In this document: positions 25,938 to 34,576 of the stretch, one piece after another
How the letters are laid out: each line of letters opens with the position of its first letter
Position numbering within the stretch: the first letter of the stretch is position 1
Assembly: GCA_027459485.1 (NCBI GenBank)
Contig: DAIDIG010000001.1
Span: 445,989-509,988, forward strand
Length of the DNA stretch: 64,000 nt
Direction: 5' to 3'
Source of the DNA: Bdellovibrionales bacterium
Lineage (GTDB): Bacteria; Bdellovibrionota; Bdellovibrionia; Bdellovibrionales; UBA1609
Position numbers and translations under genes: made by a program
Notes under the pieces: generated by a model
The model's input: the letters and a program-made list of their open reading frames with translations, nothing else
What the model was told of the DNA's origin: nothing
The model's database searches: none

Positions 25938-26052
25938 TTATTTCTCTCCATTGTTTTAAGTTTGATTCGTCTAAAATTCTGATTTCTATTGGTCGCGGCA
26001 ACCGCTTCTCGCCAATCGACCAAAGGTAAAAGTCATAGCAGTCCGGCATCAT
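25930..26052 (-). CDS. Short hypothetical gene (40 codons) at the start of the secretion operon
   Basis: A reading frame from ATG 26052 to TAA 25930 encodes MMPDCYDFYLWSIGEKR..., with balanced composition and no rare-residue bias. AAAGGGA lies about eight bases upstream. It overlaps the stop of the zinc-ribbon gene by four bases and the start of the next gene by eight, the pattern of a coupled operon gene. No family recognised; protein expression is inferred from arrangement. Confidence 0.5.
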   Translation of the reverse strand: MMPDCYDFYLWSIGEKRLPRPIEIRILDESNLKQWREINE

Positions 26053-26213
26053 GACCGATCCCTTTCAAAAGGCGGCAGGTGGAAGTAGTCGCGTTTCATG
26101 TGGTCGTACATGTCTTCGTATTCAGGTGAGTAGAAGCAGCTTAGGCAGTGGGAGTGCGTGGGCAAGACTTCAAAGCTCGCGTCTCCGCATCTTGGACATT
26201 CGTGAAAGAACAT
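26049..26213 (-). CDS. Small zinc-ribbon protein
   Basis: A 54-residue product with two CxxC knuckles (ECPRCGD and HCLSCFY) that would bind one zinc. ATG 26213 has GGAGA just upstream and is preferred to the longer start at 26273. It appears to be the first gene of the long secretion operon and lies downstream of the three-operator region. Possible regulatory or nucleic-acid-binding role. Confidence 0.65.
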   Translation of the reverse strand: MFFHECPRCGDASFEVLPTHSHCLSCFYSPEYEDMYDHMKRDYFHLPPFERDRS

Positions 26214-26349
26214 AGTTTCTCCTCTCTCGCGCTTGGTTGATGGTCTTTCGACCGCGCGATGTGTTCCTCTCACCTTTTAAAATTGCAAGACGCAGGTATA
26301 GATTTGCCAAGATTTTGTCCGGCGCTAAATAGGCGGTATTTATGCGGAA

Positions 26350-26409
26350 GTTCATTTTTGAAACATGGGCCGTTTCAGATTTGAAACGAGTTCGTTTCAG
26401 ATTTGAAAC
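26350..26409. promoter_or_regulatory. Three operator-like inverted repeats, GTTTCA-N4-TGAAAC, spaced 22 bp
   Basis: Two identical perfect palindromes GTTTCAGATTTGAAAC lie at 26372-26387 and 26394-26409. An imperfect one, GTTCATTTTTGAAAC, lies at 26350-26364. Their centres are about 22 bp apart, two helical turns, so bound dimers would line up on one face. They are upstream of the zinc-ribbon/VirB operon and are good candidates for repressor binding sites controlling transfer. The binding protein is not identified. Confidence 0.75.
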
Positions 26410-26536
26410 CAAAAAGTGAAACGAGGGCTTTCAATATTAACGGAATGTCTCTGGATAGTTGTCACACCGGGGCTCAAAAACACTTGACCCGTTAAATGAA
26501 ATAAGACGGTTTTGTTTCGGTAAATTGGAAATATGA

Positions 26537-27979
26537 CTATTTACGTTTGCTTCTTACTTTACTAGCACTTTGTTTGGGCATTCCGTCGACAAAAACGATT
26601 TCTGGAGTCACGTGCCCTTCCCCTGCCATTTGATTTTTCAAATCATAAAGAGCTTGAATCCGATCAGGATGATCGCTGACCTGAAGTACAAGGTAGTAAG
26701 CTTTTTTGGCACGCTCACTAGTTTTATATATTTCAACTTGGTTTTCGAATCCGTCTAGTAATTTTGAATTTGAAGACAGTTTGACTTCTACAACGACCTT
26801 CTCCTTAGCCCCCTTTGACATCTTGAAATCAACCGGGCCGCGCCCTGCGTTACTCTCTGGACTTAAATCTATATTGTTCGCATCGCAGTAATTGTCTGCT
26901 ACTGAAAAGAACAAGCGCTGACTAATTCATTCTTTTCTTGGTTTACCTCGATCGTCGTAGAGCGCCTCCCATAAACCATTATTTTCAACGTGCTCTTTAA
27001 ATTTAATGCAAATTTTTTCAACAACGTCGCAAAACTCTTTAAAAGACGATTCTACATCCAGTGCCAAGTGTAGAGGGAAATCGCGTACAACCTTCTGTGC
27101 ATATTCTCGCCAAATAATTTCACCGCTGCGGTCGGCGGAAAAATTATATCTTTGAATTGGAAGTTTTTTGTATGCAGACAAGACTTCACGAAGGTACTCT
27201 GGGTTCGAGCGGAAGAGAGTTCGAAATTGTGCTTTGCCGTACTTCTTAAGGTCTTGCCGCCATTGGTTGCCGAGAAGCTGATTCAATTTATTACGAAGGT
27301 CCTCATTTGCTGCATACACATCGACTATATCAAAGCCATCTTCCGCCACCGGGAGATCCCTAAGAATTTCCCTCGGGGCAAGAAGAATGGGTGACGACTT
27401 TCGAAATGGGTGTGCAGGGATCGCATACTTTGATGAATCAATTGACCACGTTGCGCAAATTCCATTGAATTTCGCAATTCTGAAGACTCGCTGAGTAAAG
27501 TCCGCGAACCGACGGATTAGAACGTTGCAGGTCATATCACTGATGCGATCAGCTCCGACGCCGTCCTGAAATAGGCCGAGCAGCTCGAACAGTTCGGGGT
27601 CACTGATGCCGGAGTCATAAATTTCTTTTAGAGTCGAAATGAGTTGATCCGAGGAATTCCGGCCAATGCCACTCCCAAAAGTGGATTCATTCGAGTATCC
27701 TAACCCGAAAGCACCGATCTCCCTAAACTGAAGGCGCTTCTTTGCTGTTTTCCATGCGAGATCATCTCTGTGTTTTGACGCTCCAATTAGTTTCAAATTT
27801 TTTGAAAAATATTTGAGAAGCTCGTCGTGAGCGCCCTTGAATTCAGGAGTTTTACATTTTTGGAGTAAAAATGGATCAACAAAAAGTTTAGTATCCCAGT
27901 CCACAAGCGAGTCAAACGCATCGGTTTTCTTAAATTCGACTTCGTCTAATTTGAAATAATCGGTAACTGAGGTCGGCAA
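26537..27979 (-). pseudogene. PD-(D/E)XK-like nuclease-family gene interrupted by an in-frame TGA
   Basis: From TTG 27979 (GGAG upstream) a frame runs 350 codons to TGA 26927-26929 (..GKPRKE*). The same frame continues without any shift as ISQRLFFSVADNYCDANN and runs to 26537, for a total of 480 codons. The continuation carries GRGPVDFKMSKG and VVVEVKLSSNSK, a D...ExK arrangement typical of PD-(D/E)XK nucleases, while the N-terminal part is unrecognised. The simplest reading is a single nonsense mutation. Restart at TTG 26914 or readthrough could still give products. It ends the defence cluster. Confidence 0.78.
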
Positions 27980-28136
27980 GTTATTAGCTCCAAAAAGTCA
28001 GCCGGATTAGAAGTCTTCCAGGGTTCTTATTGTTTCGAAACATCGCGAACCGGTCAAGGGCAGTCAGCACTTGATCTGATTACAGGTAAATAAAAACTGT
28101 TAGAACCTGGACTTTGGGAGTTCCACGCCTGACCAC

Positions 28137-28721
28137 TCAACGGTGGTAACTTACAAAAAGACGCGAATACAGAGGACCGTACTCACTCAGAAAATCCCCT
28201 AGTACATCCATATGATACAAATTGCGTTGTCGAAAAGACAACAACGGTGGTTTCTTCTGGGCCGGCCGCTTACCGCGACGGACTGGAACATTAAGTAGCC
28301 AGTAATGACTACATTTGTTTCTTAAAAGGTTTAGTTCTTCTAGTTGTGATTTAACTTTAGGGCTGATCAATTTTAGGGCTGCAGCAAGGTTCAGCTTCAT
28401 ATCAAACCCGATACTTCTTGCACCATATAGAAGATTGCGAGCGGCACGCCCGGCGCCGTTCTTTGCCGTAACTTTTCTTTTGTCTGGTCGGATGCCCAAT
28501 AACCGACAGGCCAACCATGAAGTCAAAAGGTCCTCAATTGAAGTGTGCAACTGTAAGACCGCGCAACGGACCATGTCATCGCGTTTTCTTTCGAGCATCC
28601 CAGCGTATAAAAATCTGTCGGTTGATTTAGAGTCGCCGTAGAATAGGGCGTCTATACGATTGATTTCGGCAGAAAGACGGCGAATATTCCGTTCAATAGA
28701 TTGTAGATTGTGTCGTTCCAT
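28137..28721 (-). CDS. HEPN-like protein, possible ribonuclease toxin
   Basis: The 194-residue protein is mostly helical. It contains LLRNKCSHYW, an Rx4H motif of the type that forms the active site of HEPN ribonucleases, and a second helix IEDLLTSWLACRLLGI earlier. HEPN proteins often act as RNA-cutting effectors in defence systems or as toxins paired with nucleotidyltransferase antitoxins; no such partner is seen nearby. It follows the helicase gene by about 30 bases on the same strand and so is likely part of the restriction operon. Family is inferred from one motif and fold pattern. Confidence 0.6.
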   Translation of the reverse strand: MERHNLQSIERNIRRLSAEINRIDALFYGDSKSTDRFLYAGMLERKRDDMVRCAVLQLHTSIEDLLTSWLACRLLGIRPDKRKVTAKNGAGRAARNLLYGARSIGFDMKLNLAAALKLISPKVKSQLEELNLLRNKCSHYWLLNVPVRRGKRPAQKKPPLLSFRQRNLYHMDVLGDFLSEYGPLYSRLFVSYHR

Positions 28722-28750
28722 TATAATTTCGGCTGATTAACCCTAAGCCA

Positions 28751-31195
28751 TTAGGATGCGTTCTTGTTCAAATTGTCTAGAATATACAGTTCGGGATCGA
28801 GAGACGTATTCTCCTGATCTCGAAACTCTCGGACAATCCTGTTGAGGGCAAATCGATTCATGAACCCCTTGTCGCATAACTCTGTGAAGTCATCCTTTGT
28901 AATTCCAGTCATTACTTCGAAAAATTCAGGCGACTTGGTGTGAATGACATCGTCAATATTGTACTCGCGCTCGTAGGTCATATAAATGAAGTCGGCCATG
29001 CAAATTGCAAGACGTTTGATCTGCGTGGCATACCATTTCTTTCTAGATTGACGTTCTTTGTCTTCTTCGTTCTCAACGAAATCCTCGAGAATATCTTCTT
29101 TGTCCTCAGGGGAAATATCGGGATCATTTTTGATTTGCTCCAATTTATCGGCGTCAATCCCGATCTGAACGAGCTCCTTGATATCTAGAGCTCCAACTTC
29201 TTGAGTACGGTATCCTTTAACCTTCTTCAATATCTCGAATAGATGCGGATGCTCTTCGAGCAATTTTAATGAACCGAAATTAACAAGTACGTTTGAGGTA
29301 ATCCGACGCGCGAGTGAAAGTCGCGAGCCTTCGTGATTTAGCACTTCGAAAATTTCCTTAGCGGTGGTCTGAAGGCCGGTCAGACTGCCTTCAATAAAAC
29401 GCTTTATGTCTAGGAAGTCGCATAAGCCAGATACAGTAATTTCGAGGTTATCCTTATTATGATTAGCTTTTTGCTCGTAACTTTCTTGTTGGTCAATTTG
29501 ATCCGCGATATTGCTCGCGCACTCATAAACGATCCGTAAACAACGGGTTATGGCAAAGTCGAATACCCAGGCCTTTGGTTTTAAGACTTTATTTGCCTTA
29601 CCGTCGTACCAGGCTGACTGTACGCGGAAAATCGCTTGAAAGTAAGACTCAGCGGATTTTACATCGTTTAATATCAGGATGCTGTCCCACTCTTTGATGG
29701 TCACTCCGGTTAGAAATCGGCCGCAAGTCAAAGTGATCGTGCCGAGCTTTCGAGGGTGTTCGCTTACGGATGCGATCTTACTTTCGATAGCCGATTTCTC
29801 TCTGGCGATGATCTTTTCATCGATTTCATCTGCCGATCCGCTGCCAGAGGCGTTAATTAATTCGAATTTAGAAAAATAGGGGTGTGCTTTTAATTTTTTA
29901 ATGAGCGCGGATATTGAATCTACCCGACTTAGCCACCAAACAGTGTGTCTGGTTGCTGGGACACCGAGCTGAGAGCCTAACTTGCCAAAGACACTGATAG
30001 CTCTCGCTCCGTGATCTGACCTCGTAAGACCGTCTAAAAAATGATTTACAGCATCTTCGTGAACAAATGTTTCATCATTGGTTTCAAAAAGTGTATTCAG
30101 CGAAAAATCAACATCATCGGACTCAAATGTATCCATCTGTTGATGAATATCGGCTTCCGTTATTTCGATGGTCGATATATGCAAATCAGGCATCTGCCGA
30201 TAGACAATCGGACTGATATTAGATGGATCGTTTTTGATCTCGTTTTGTTTGTTCTTCTGCTCATCTAGGTAACTATAGGTAAAGACTTGTTGAGTGCAAA
30301 AGTCGTCTTGTTCGATAATTCGAAATGGAGTACCCGAAAGGTCAAGACGCTTTTTGAACTTGAGACTATTCAAAATGTGTTCGGCCCTCGCGGTTCGGCT
30401 TCCATAATGTACCTCATCAAAGATAACCAAATCCCATTCTACCTGTGGGATAATTTGGAGCCGATCTTTGGTATTACCCTCATTGTCGATGGCCAAATCC
30501 TGAAGTGAAACGCAAAGAACTAGAGGGCCATCGCACCGGGGCGGGGTTCCGTCTTCGCTAAGATGTGGATCGTTAGGGCGTTCAGCTTTTCTTTTTGCCC
30601 GAACACCAGTCCAATCTTTGAATGCAACTTGTTCATTTACCGCGTCTATCCATTCGCCGATCACGTCTGGCTTATAGGTAACGATCAGTATGCTTCTTGC
30701 AGCAAGCGCCTTAGCTAGATGGATACTGGTGAAACATTTCCCAAAACGCATTTTAGCGTTGAGAAGAAATCGGTTTGGATGAGTGGCCGATCTATAGATA
30801 TCCTTGGCGTAGCCGTTGAGAAACCATTTCTTCGCCTTCTCGATAGCCTCGGCTTGTTCAGTTCTGAGTTTGTAATTCAATGTGCGAGATGTACCATTGA
30901 CGATTTGATTGTAGGCCCGGCGAACATCATCGAAACCTGCATGGAACCACTCTTGTCCAGGGCCATCTTCGACTTTCCGAAATCCATTTCGAACGAGCTG
31001 GGCATGAACTTGATGGTCACGCACTCCGTCAGGAAGTTCTCCTACTAGAATATATTCTGGATTTTCGGGATTAGATGTACCGAATTGCTCGTGAATACGC
31101 TGGACGTAGCGTTCTGCCAAACTATCGCCAACCTTAACGAGGCCTCTCGCCTTATAAGTTTCAGTTGTATAAGCGTAGAGAACCCGTTTTTCCAT
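28751..31195 (-). CDS. T5orf172 (GIY-YIG-like) nuclease fused to SF2 helicase, restriction-type
   Basis: The product is 814 residues. The N-terminal ~100 form a T5orf172-type GIY-YIG domain: VLYAYTTETYKARGLVKVGD, Arg in AERYVQRI, a DHQVHAQL motif and GQEWFH with the likely catalytic Glu. A superfamily-2 helicase follows with motif I AKMRFGK, DEVHYG (motif II), SGTPF (III), TCGRFLTGVTI (V) and FRVQS (VI). An acidic, helical C-terminus completes it. The start ATG 31195 shares its A with the stop of the methyltransferase gene (TGATG). It probably cuts unmodified DNA after translocation, as the restriction subunit of this system. Confidence 0.88.
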   Translation of the reverse strand: MEKRVLYAYTTETYKARGLVKVGDSLAERYVQRIHEQFGTSNPENPEYILVGELPDGVRDHQVHAQLVRNGFRKVEDGPGQEWFHAGFDDVRRAYNQIVNGTSRTLNYKLRTEQAEAIEKAKKWFLNGYAKDIYRSATHPNRFLLNAKMRFGKCFTSIHLAKALAARSILIVTYKPDVIGEWIDAVNEQVAFKDWTGVRAKRKAERPNDPHLSEDGTPPRCDGPLVLCVSLQDLAIDNEGNTKDRLQIIPQVEWDLVIFDEVHYGSRTARAEHILNSLKFKKRLDLSGTPFRIIEQDDFCTQQVFTYSYLDEQKNKQNEIKNDPSNISPIVYRQMPDLHISTIEITEADIHQQMDTFESDDVDFSLNTLFETNDETFVHEDAVNHFLDGLTRSDHGARAISVFGKLGSQLGVPATRHTVWWLSRVDSISALIKKLKAHPYFSKFELINASGSGSADEIDEKIIAREKSAIESKIASVSEHPRKLGTITLTCGRFLTGVTIKEWDSILILNDVKSAESYFQAIFRVQSAWYDGKANKVLKPKAWVFDFAITRCLRIVYECASNIADQIDQQESYEQKANHNKDNLEITVSGLCDFLDIKRFIEGSLTGLQTTAKEIFEVLNHEGSRLSLARRITSNVLVNFGSLKLLEEHPHLFEILKKVKGYRTQEVGALDIKELVQIGIDADKLEQIKNDPDISPEDKEDILEDFVENEEDKERQSRKKWYATQIKRLAICMADFIYMTYEREYNIDDVIHTKSPEFFEVMTGITKDDFTELCDKGFMNRFALNRIVREFRDQENTSLDPELYILDNLNKNAS

Positions 31196-32649
31196 CAGGA
31201 CCATTCCTCAAGTTTTTTGGCAATATGATCTTGTTCCTCTTTGGTTATCTTAAACATCTTGTAAAGCTGTTCATCAGTCCATGGTCTCGAAACATCTATT
31301 AACGGAATCCAATCCCATTGCATTTTGTAAATATCTTGAGTGACTTTTCTGAGCCCTAGAAAATAACGAGCAAAATTTGTTGCTAAATAATCTCTAAAGT
31401 TTTCGGCTTCAGATTTCTTTTTAAATGAGCCAACAATGTTGTAAGTCTCAGTGGTTATATATCCCTTCGGAACGATAAAAAACTGATTTGGGGGTAACGT
31501 TACACGACGGGAGCCCAAAGAATAACCCTTAGGTACGGCAACCTTCCATTCTCCAATTTTATCCAAGTTCTTTGGAATGTCATTTATATCAGCATTCATT
31601 ATCTTTCTGCGTTTGGAGAAACACGGAACGGCATTCTTGTGGCCGTCTGGAAGAGGCTCTTTTCTTTCGAAATAAAATGTTCGAATCGCCCATGGTCTAA
31701 CAGTCCAAGCAATTTTAGAAACAAAATTTCCTTCCCAAATCTTCTTTACCTTAGCAATGAGATCATAGCCACGAGGATCATCGAGTATAATGTCAAATCG
31801 ACCCAAGTTCACCATTGTAGAACTTCCGTCCATTATGAACTCGGTTTCGCCGTTATAGTCTGATTTGTAGTGAAAGAAACAAACTCCACCCTGAACATCA
31901 ACTGTTGGAAACACCGACTTTGAATTCAAGAAGTGGTGGAGAGTTTTAATTGTCTTCGACTTGAGAATTCTCTCTCTGAAGCTCTTGGCCCCTTTACCTG
32001 TTGTGAACCACCGCGATGGAATAACGAGCACAAACTCGTTTATATCTCGTGAATCCATGAGCGCTTCGGCAAACAAATTATAAACTGACCTTGCGCTGCC
32101 TCCATGGCCACCGTCGTTTTCCTGATATGGCGGGTTTCCAACTGCGATGATCTTTTTCTTCCTCGTGGTAGTTTTAATGTAATCAACCATTGATTTAAAC
32201 TCCTTTTCAAATCTTTCTCGATCAAGTTTACCGTCGATTTCAGACAAATATTGTCCATCTCGAATAATATGCGTGTACTTTTCATTGTGCGAATTTGTAT
32301 TCCCCAAAAACGTTCTGAGGCTTAACCGGTGATGTCGTTCATCTGGGGCCAATGCGAAATACCGATTTGACTCATAGAGGTCTTCCTGGACCTGGGCCAC
32401 GTCGAGCAACGTTTTTTTTCCTTGTGATTTTGCCCAACATCTTGCAAACGCGCAGGCAAGTAATATTTCCCCAGCCTTGCAAAATGGGTCAAAAAATACG
32501 ATTTCATCATTCTTCAGATTGTCTTCACCAAGAAGCATTACCAACTCAAGCGCCTTTTTCATAAGCATGATCGGCTGATCACGGCCAATCACGTTGCCGA
32601 GAATGTCAACTACGTGTGTGCTTGTCTTAAGGGTAAAGGATGAACCCAT
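31195..32649 (-). CDS. N6-adenine DNA methyltransferase (Eco57I-like), restriction-modification
   Basis: A product of 484 residues. The SAM-binding motif is FFDPFCKAGEILLACAFA and the catalytic motif is VGNPPYQEN, of gamma-class adenine methyltransferases; the remainder includes a probable target-recognition region with LVIPSRWFTTGKG and a C-terminal helical part. It would protect host DNA from the neighbouring nuclease-helicase. ATG 32649 is just inside the stop of the preceding subunit gene; GTG 32652 is an alternative. Confidence 0.9.
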   Translation of the reverse strand: MGSSFTLKTSTHVVDILGNVIGRDQPIMLMKKALELVMLLGEDNLKNDEIVFFDPFCKAGEILLACAFARCWAKSQGKKTLLDVAQVQEDLYESNRYFALAPDERHHRLSLRTFLGNTNSHNEKYTHIIRDGQYLSEIDGKLDRERFEKEFKSMVDYIKTTTRKKKIIAVGNPPYQENDGGHGGSARSVYNLFAEALMDSRDINEFVLVIPSRWFTTGKGAKSFRERILKSKTIKTLHHFLNSKSVFPTVDVQGGVCFFHYKSDYNGETEFIMDGSSTMVNLGRFDIILDDPRGYDLIAKVKKIWEGNFVSKIAWTVRPWAIRTFYFERKEPLPDGHKNAVPCFSKRRKIMNADINDIPKNLDKIGEWKVAVPKGYSLGSRRVTLPPNQFFIVPKGYITTETYNIVGSFKKKSEAENFRDYLATNFARYFLGLRKVTQDIYKMQWDWIPLIDVSRPWTDEQLYKMFKITKEEQDHIAKKLEEWS

Positions 32650-32651
32650 CA

Positions 32652-33446
32652 CTAAACCCCTACGACGAAATCTTTTGCCGTCCGAGGTGCGGTTTTAGCA
32701 TTTGGTTTCTCAATCTTCATTAAATAGGAGGCGAAATCAAAATCAGCAGAGCTCTTAGTTCGTCCCTGGAGTATGTTTTTTAAAAAACGTATTGCCCGTT
32801 CGTAAATGAGCACGCGTGAGTTCTCATTTTGGCAGCTTTCAAAGTAATTTACCCAACTCAAATCAAAATCAAGTGGTTGATGCCCATTTTGATTAAACCA
32901 CTTGGTGCCGGCTCTAGTTTGTCGCGCATTTGCTTGAGCCTTGTCGATATCGCTTAGTGCAGACAAAGCTTCATTTACGGAAATGTGCCAGTTGATAGCG
33001 CAAAGAAGGTGGGCAACAAAGTCTTGGCGACTCTTTATGATTAAATATTCACTATCCGTTTGTAGCTTCTCCTTTAGAAAATCAAAGGTAGCTGCAAGTA
33101 TACGCGCTCGACATTGACTAATGTTCTTGGGATCAATATCAATCGCCCAAAGGGTATTAATGGCATTAGCTACGGCGTAATATGCCGCGTTTCGTATCCT
33201 CTTATCGATACATTTTTTATAAATAGCTTCAATTCGCTTCTTATAGATCGGTAGAACAATATTGCCATGACCGCAGCTCAATTCGAAGAATGCTGTATCC
33301 TCGTCGGCCCATACGCCGCGCTTATCTTTGGCAAGTAACGCAAGCATGTCTTCAACGTAAGATTCGGGAGTGAACACTTCTCCCAGGTCCCTGATTCGCG
33401 CTCTACTACGATGAAATAGGGCCTCAATGTTGATTGCTTCGCTCAT
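32652..33446 (-). CDS. Second methyltransferase-like subunit with SAM motif but no NPPY
   Basis: The product is 264 residues. It begins with RDLGEVFTPESYVEDMLAL, typical of type I/IIG M proteins, then FFELSCGHGNIVLPIY (SAM motif I) and LWAIDIDPKNISQCRARI. No NPPY-like catalytic motif is present and the protein ends early, so it is either a non-catalytic partner or the N-terminal half of a split enzyme. ATG 33446 has GAGGGGAG upstream. Its stop overlaps the start of the active methyltransferase gene. It heads the defence operon. Confidence 0.82.
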   Translation of the reverse strand: MSEAINIEALFHRSRARIRDLGEVFTPESYVEDMLALLAKDKRGVWADEDTAFFELSCGHGNIVLPIYKKRIEAIYKKCIDKRIRNAAYYAVANAINTLWAIDIDPKNISQCRARILAATFDFLKEKLQTDSEYLIIKSRQDFVAHLLCAINWHISVNEALSALSDIDKAQANARQTRAGTKWFNQNGHQPLDFDLSWVNYFESCQNENSRVLIYERAIRFLKNILQGRTKSSADFDFASYLMKIEKPNAKTAPRTAKDFVVGV

Positions 33447-33604
33447 GCGACTCCCCTCGATGAACATTGGTAGCTATTTTCACATCGGAATAACCAAGAT
33501 TTATTTTTAACGAAACAGTGAAGATCAGAGCATAATAGGCTTTCAAAGCTGCCCGATGGTCTTAGGACAAAGCGAATTGCTTGCCAGACGTTTGACAGGC
33601 TCGA

Positions 33605-33628
33605 AATCTTTCTTGCGAGAGAAAGATT
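33605..33628. promoter_or_regulatory. Inverted repeat AATCTTTC/GAAAGATT between divergent genes
   Basis: Perfect 8-bp arms separated by eight bases lie in the 251-bp region between the restriction operon (leftward) and the PD-(D/E)XK gene (rightward). No T-run follows, so a shared operator is more likely than a terminator. The rest of this gap shows no gene. Confidence 0.45.
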
Positions 33629-33697
33629 CGACGAGTTGCGGCGATGCTGTGACTTTGCTCTATGGGCAAATTCAGCTTGAGGTAATACACTAAGTGC

Positions 33698-34453
33698 GTG
33701 TCTAAGTATTATCGCTCACAACGCACTCGCAATATCTTCGACCTTGCTGCTAGTGAGCCATTTAAGCTCAGTCGTAGCAAGATTGACCTGTTTCTCAATT
33801 GCCCTCGATGCTTTTACTTAGATCGACGGCTCGGAATTGGCCAACCACCTGGATATCCGTTCAACCTAAATTCTGCAGTTGATGCACTTCTAAAAAAAGA
33901 ATTTGATTTTTACCGGTCGCAACGGAAGGCGCACCCATTGATGGAAACCCATGGTATTGATGCGATTCCGTTCTCGCACGAGAAGCTCGAAGAGTGGCGA
34001 GATTCACTTCGGCGCGGAGTTCAATTTCTGCATCCTGCCACGAATCTTCTAATTACAGGCGGGGTCGATGACTTGTGGGTTGATCGAACCGGAAACCTCA
34101 TAATTGTCGATTACAAAGCAACTTCAAAAGATGGCCCTGTATCTATCGATGCCGATTGGCAGATCGGCTACAAGCGGCAGATGTCACTATACGCCTGGCT
34201 GTTTAAAATGAACGGATTCAGTGTGAGCGATATAGGTTATTTTGTTTACTGTAACGGAAATAGAGAGCGCGATCGCTTTGACAAGCGACTGGAATTCGAA
34301 ATTACTATTTTGCCGTATCAAATCGATGACTCGTGGGTCGACAAAGCAATCCATGATTCCTTCGCCTGCCTGAGCGCTAGTACGATTCCGGATTTCTCTG
34401 ACGACTGCGATTATTGTCAGTTTGCACGTGCCGTTGCCGCGGTCCAAAAATAG
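33698..34453 (+). CDS. Cas4/RecB-like PD-(D/E)XK nuclease with four cysteines
   Basis: The 251-residue product has LSRSKIDLFLNCPRCFYLD at the N-terminus, then ITGGVDDLWVD and LIIVDYKATSK (the D...D-x-K core), and QMSLYAWLF, the Q-motif of RecB/Cas4 nucleases. CPRC near the N-terminus and CDYC near the C-terminus could bind an iron-sulfur cluster as in Cas4 and AddB. The start is GTG 33698 with GAGGT upstream. It is divergent from the restriction operon. No cas genes or CRISPR array are nearby. Probably a DNA exonuclease used in defence or repair. Confidence 0.82.
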   Translation: MSKYYRSQRTRNIFDLAASEPFKLSRSKIDLFLNCPRCFYLDRRLGIGQPPGYPFNLNSAVDALLKKEFDFYRSQRKAHPLMETHGIDAIPFSHEKLEEWRDSLRRGVQFLHPATNLLITGGVDDLWVDRTGNLIIVDYKATSKDGPVSIDADWQIGYKRQMSLYAWLFKMNGFSVSDIGYFVYCNGNRERDRFDKRLEFEITILPYQIDDSWVDKAIHDSFACLSASTIPDFSDDCDYCQFARAVAAVQK

Positions 34454-34576
34454 TTTTAATTAGCTAGTACCAACCAAGATTTACCGAGTAATATTGTCTC
34501 GAAAATCAGTTTAAATGTCTTAACTTGCCAGCTCTGCTGAATCCGTACTAATCGACAAGCAACAAAAGGCCCGAGC

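Noticed and set aside
26170-26412. Minus-strand 80-codon frame over the operator region
   Set aside because: It overlaps the zinc-ribbon gene in another frame and its 5' part consists of the operator repeats.
33698-34453. CRISPR-associated Cas4
   Set aside because: No repeat array and no other cas gene within the window; the fold is shared by many nucleases.
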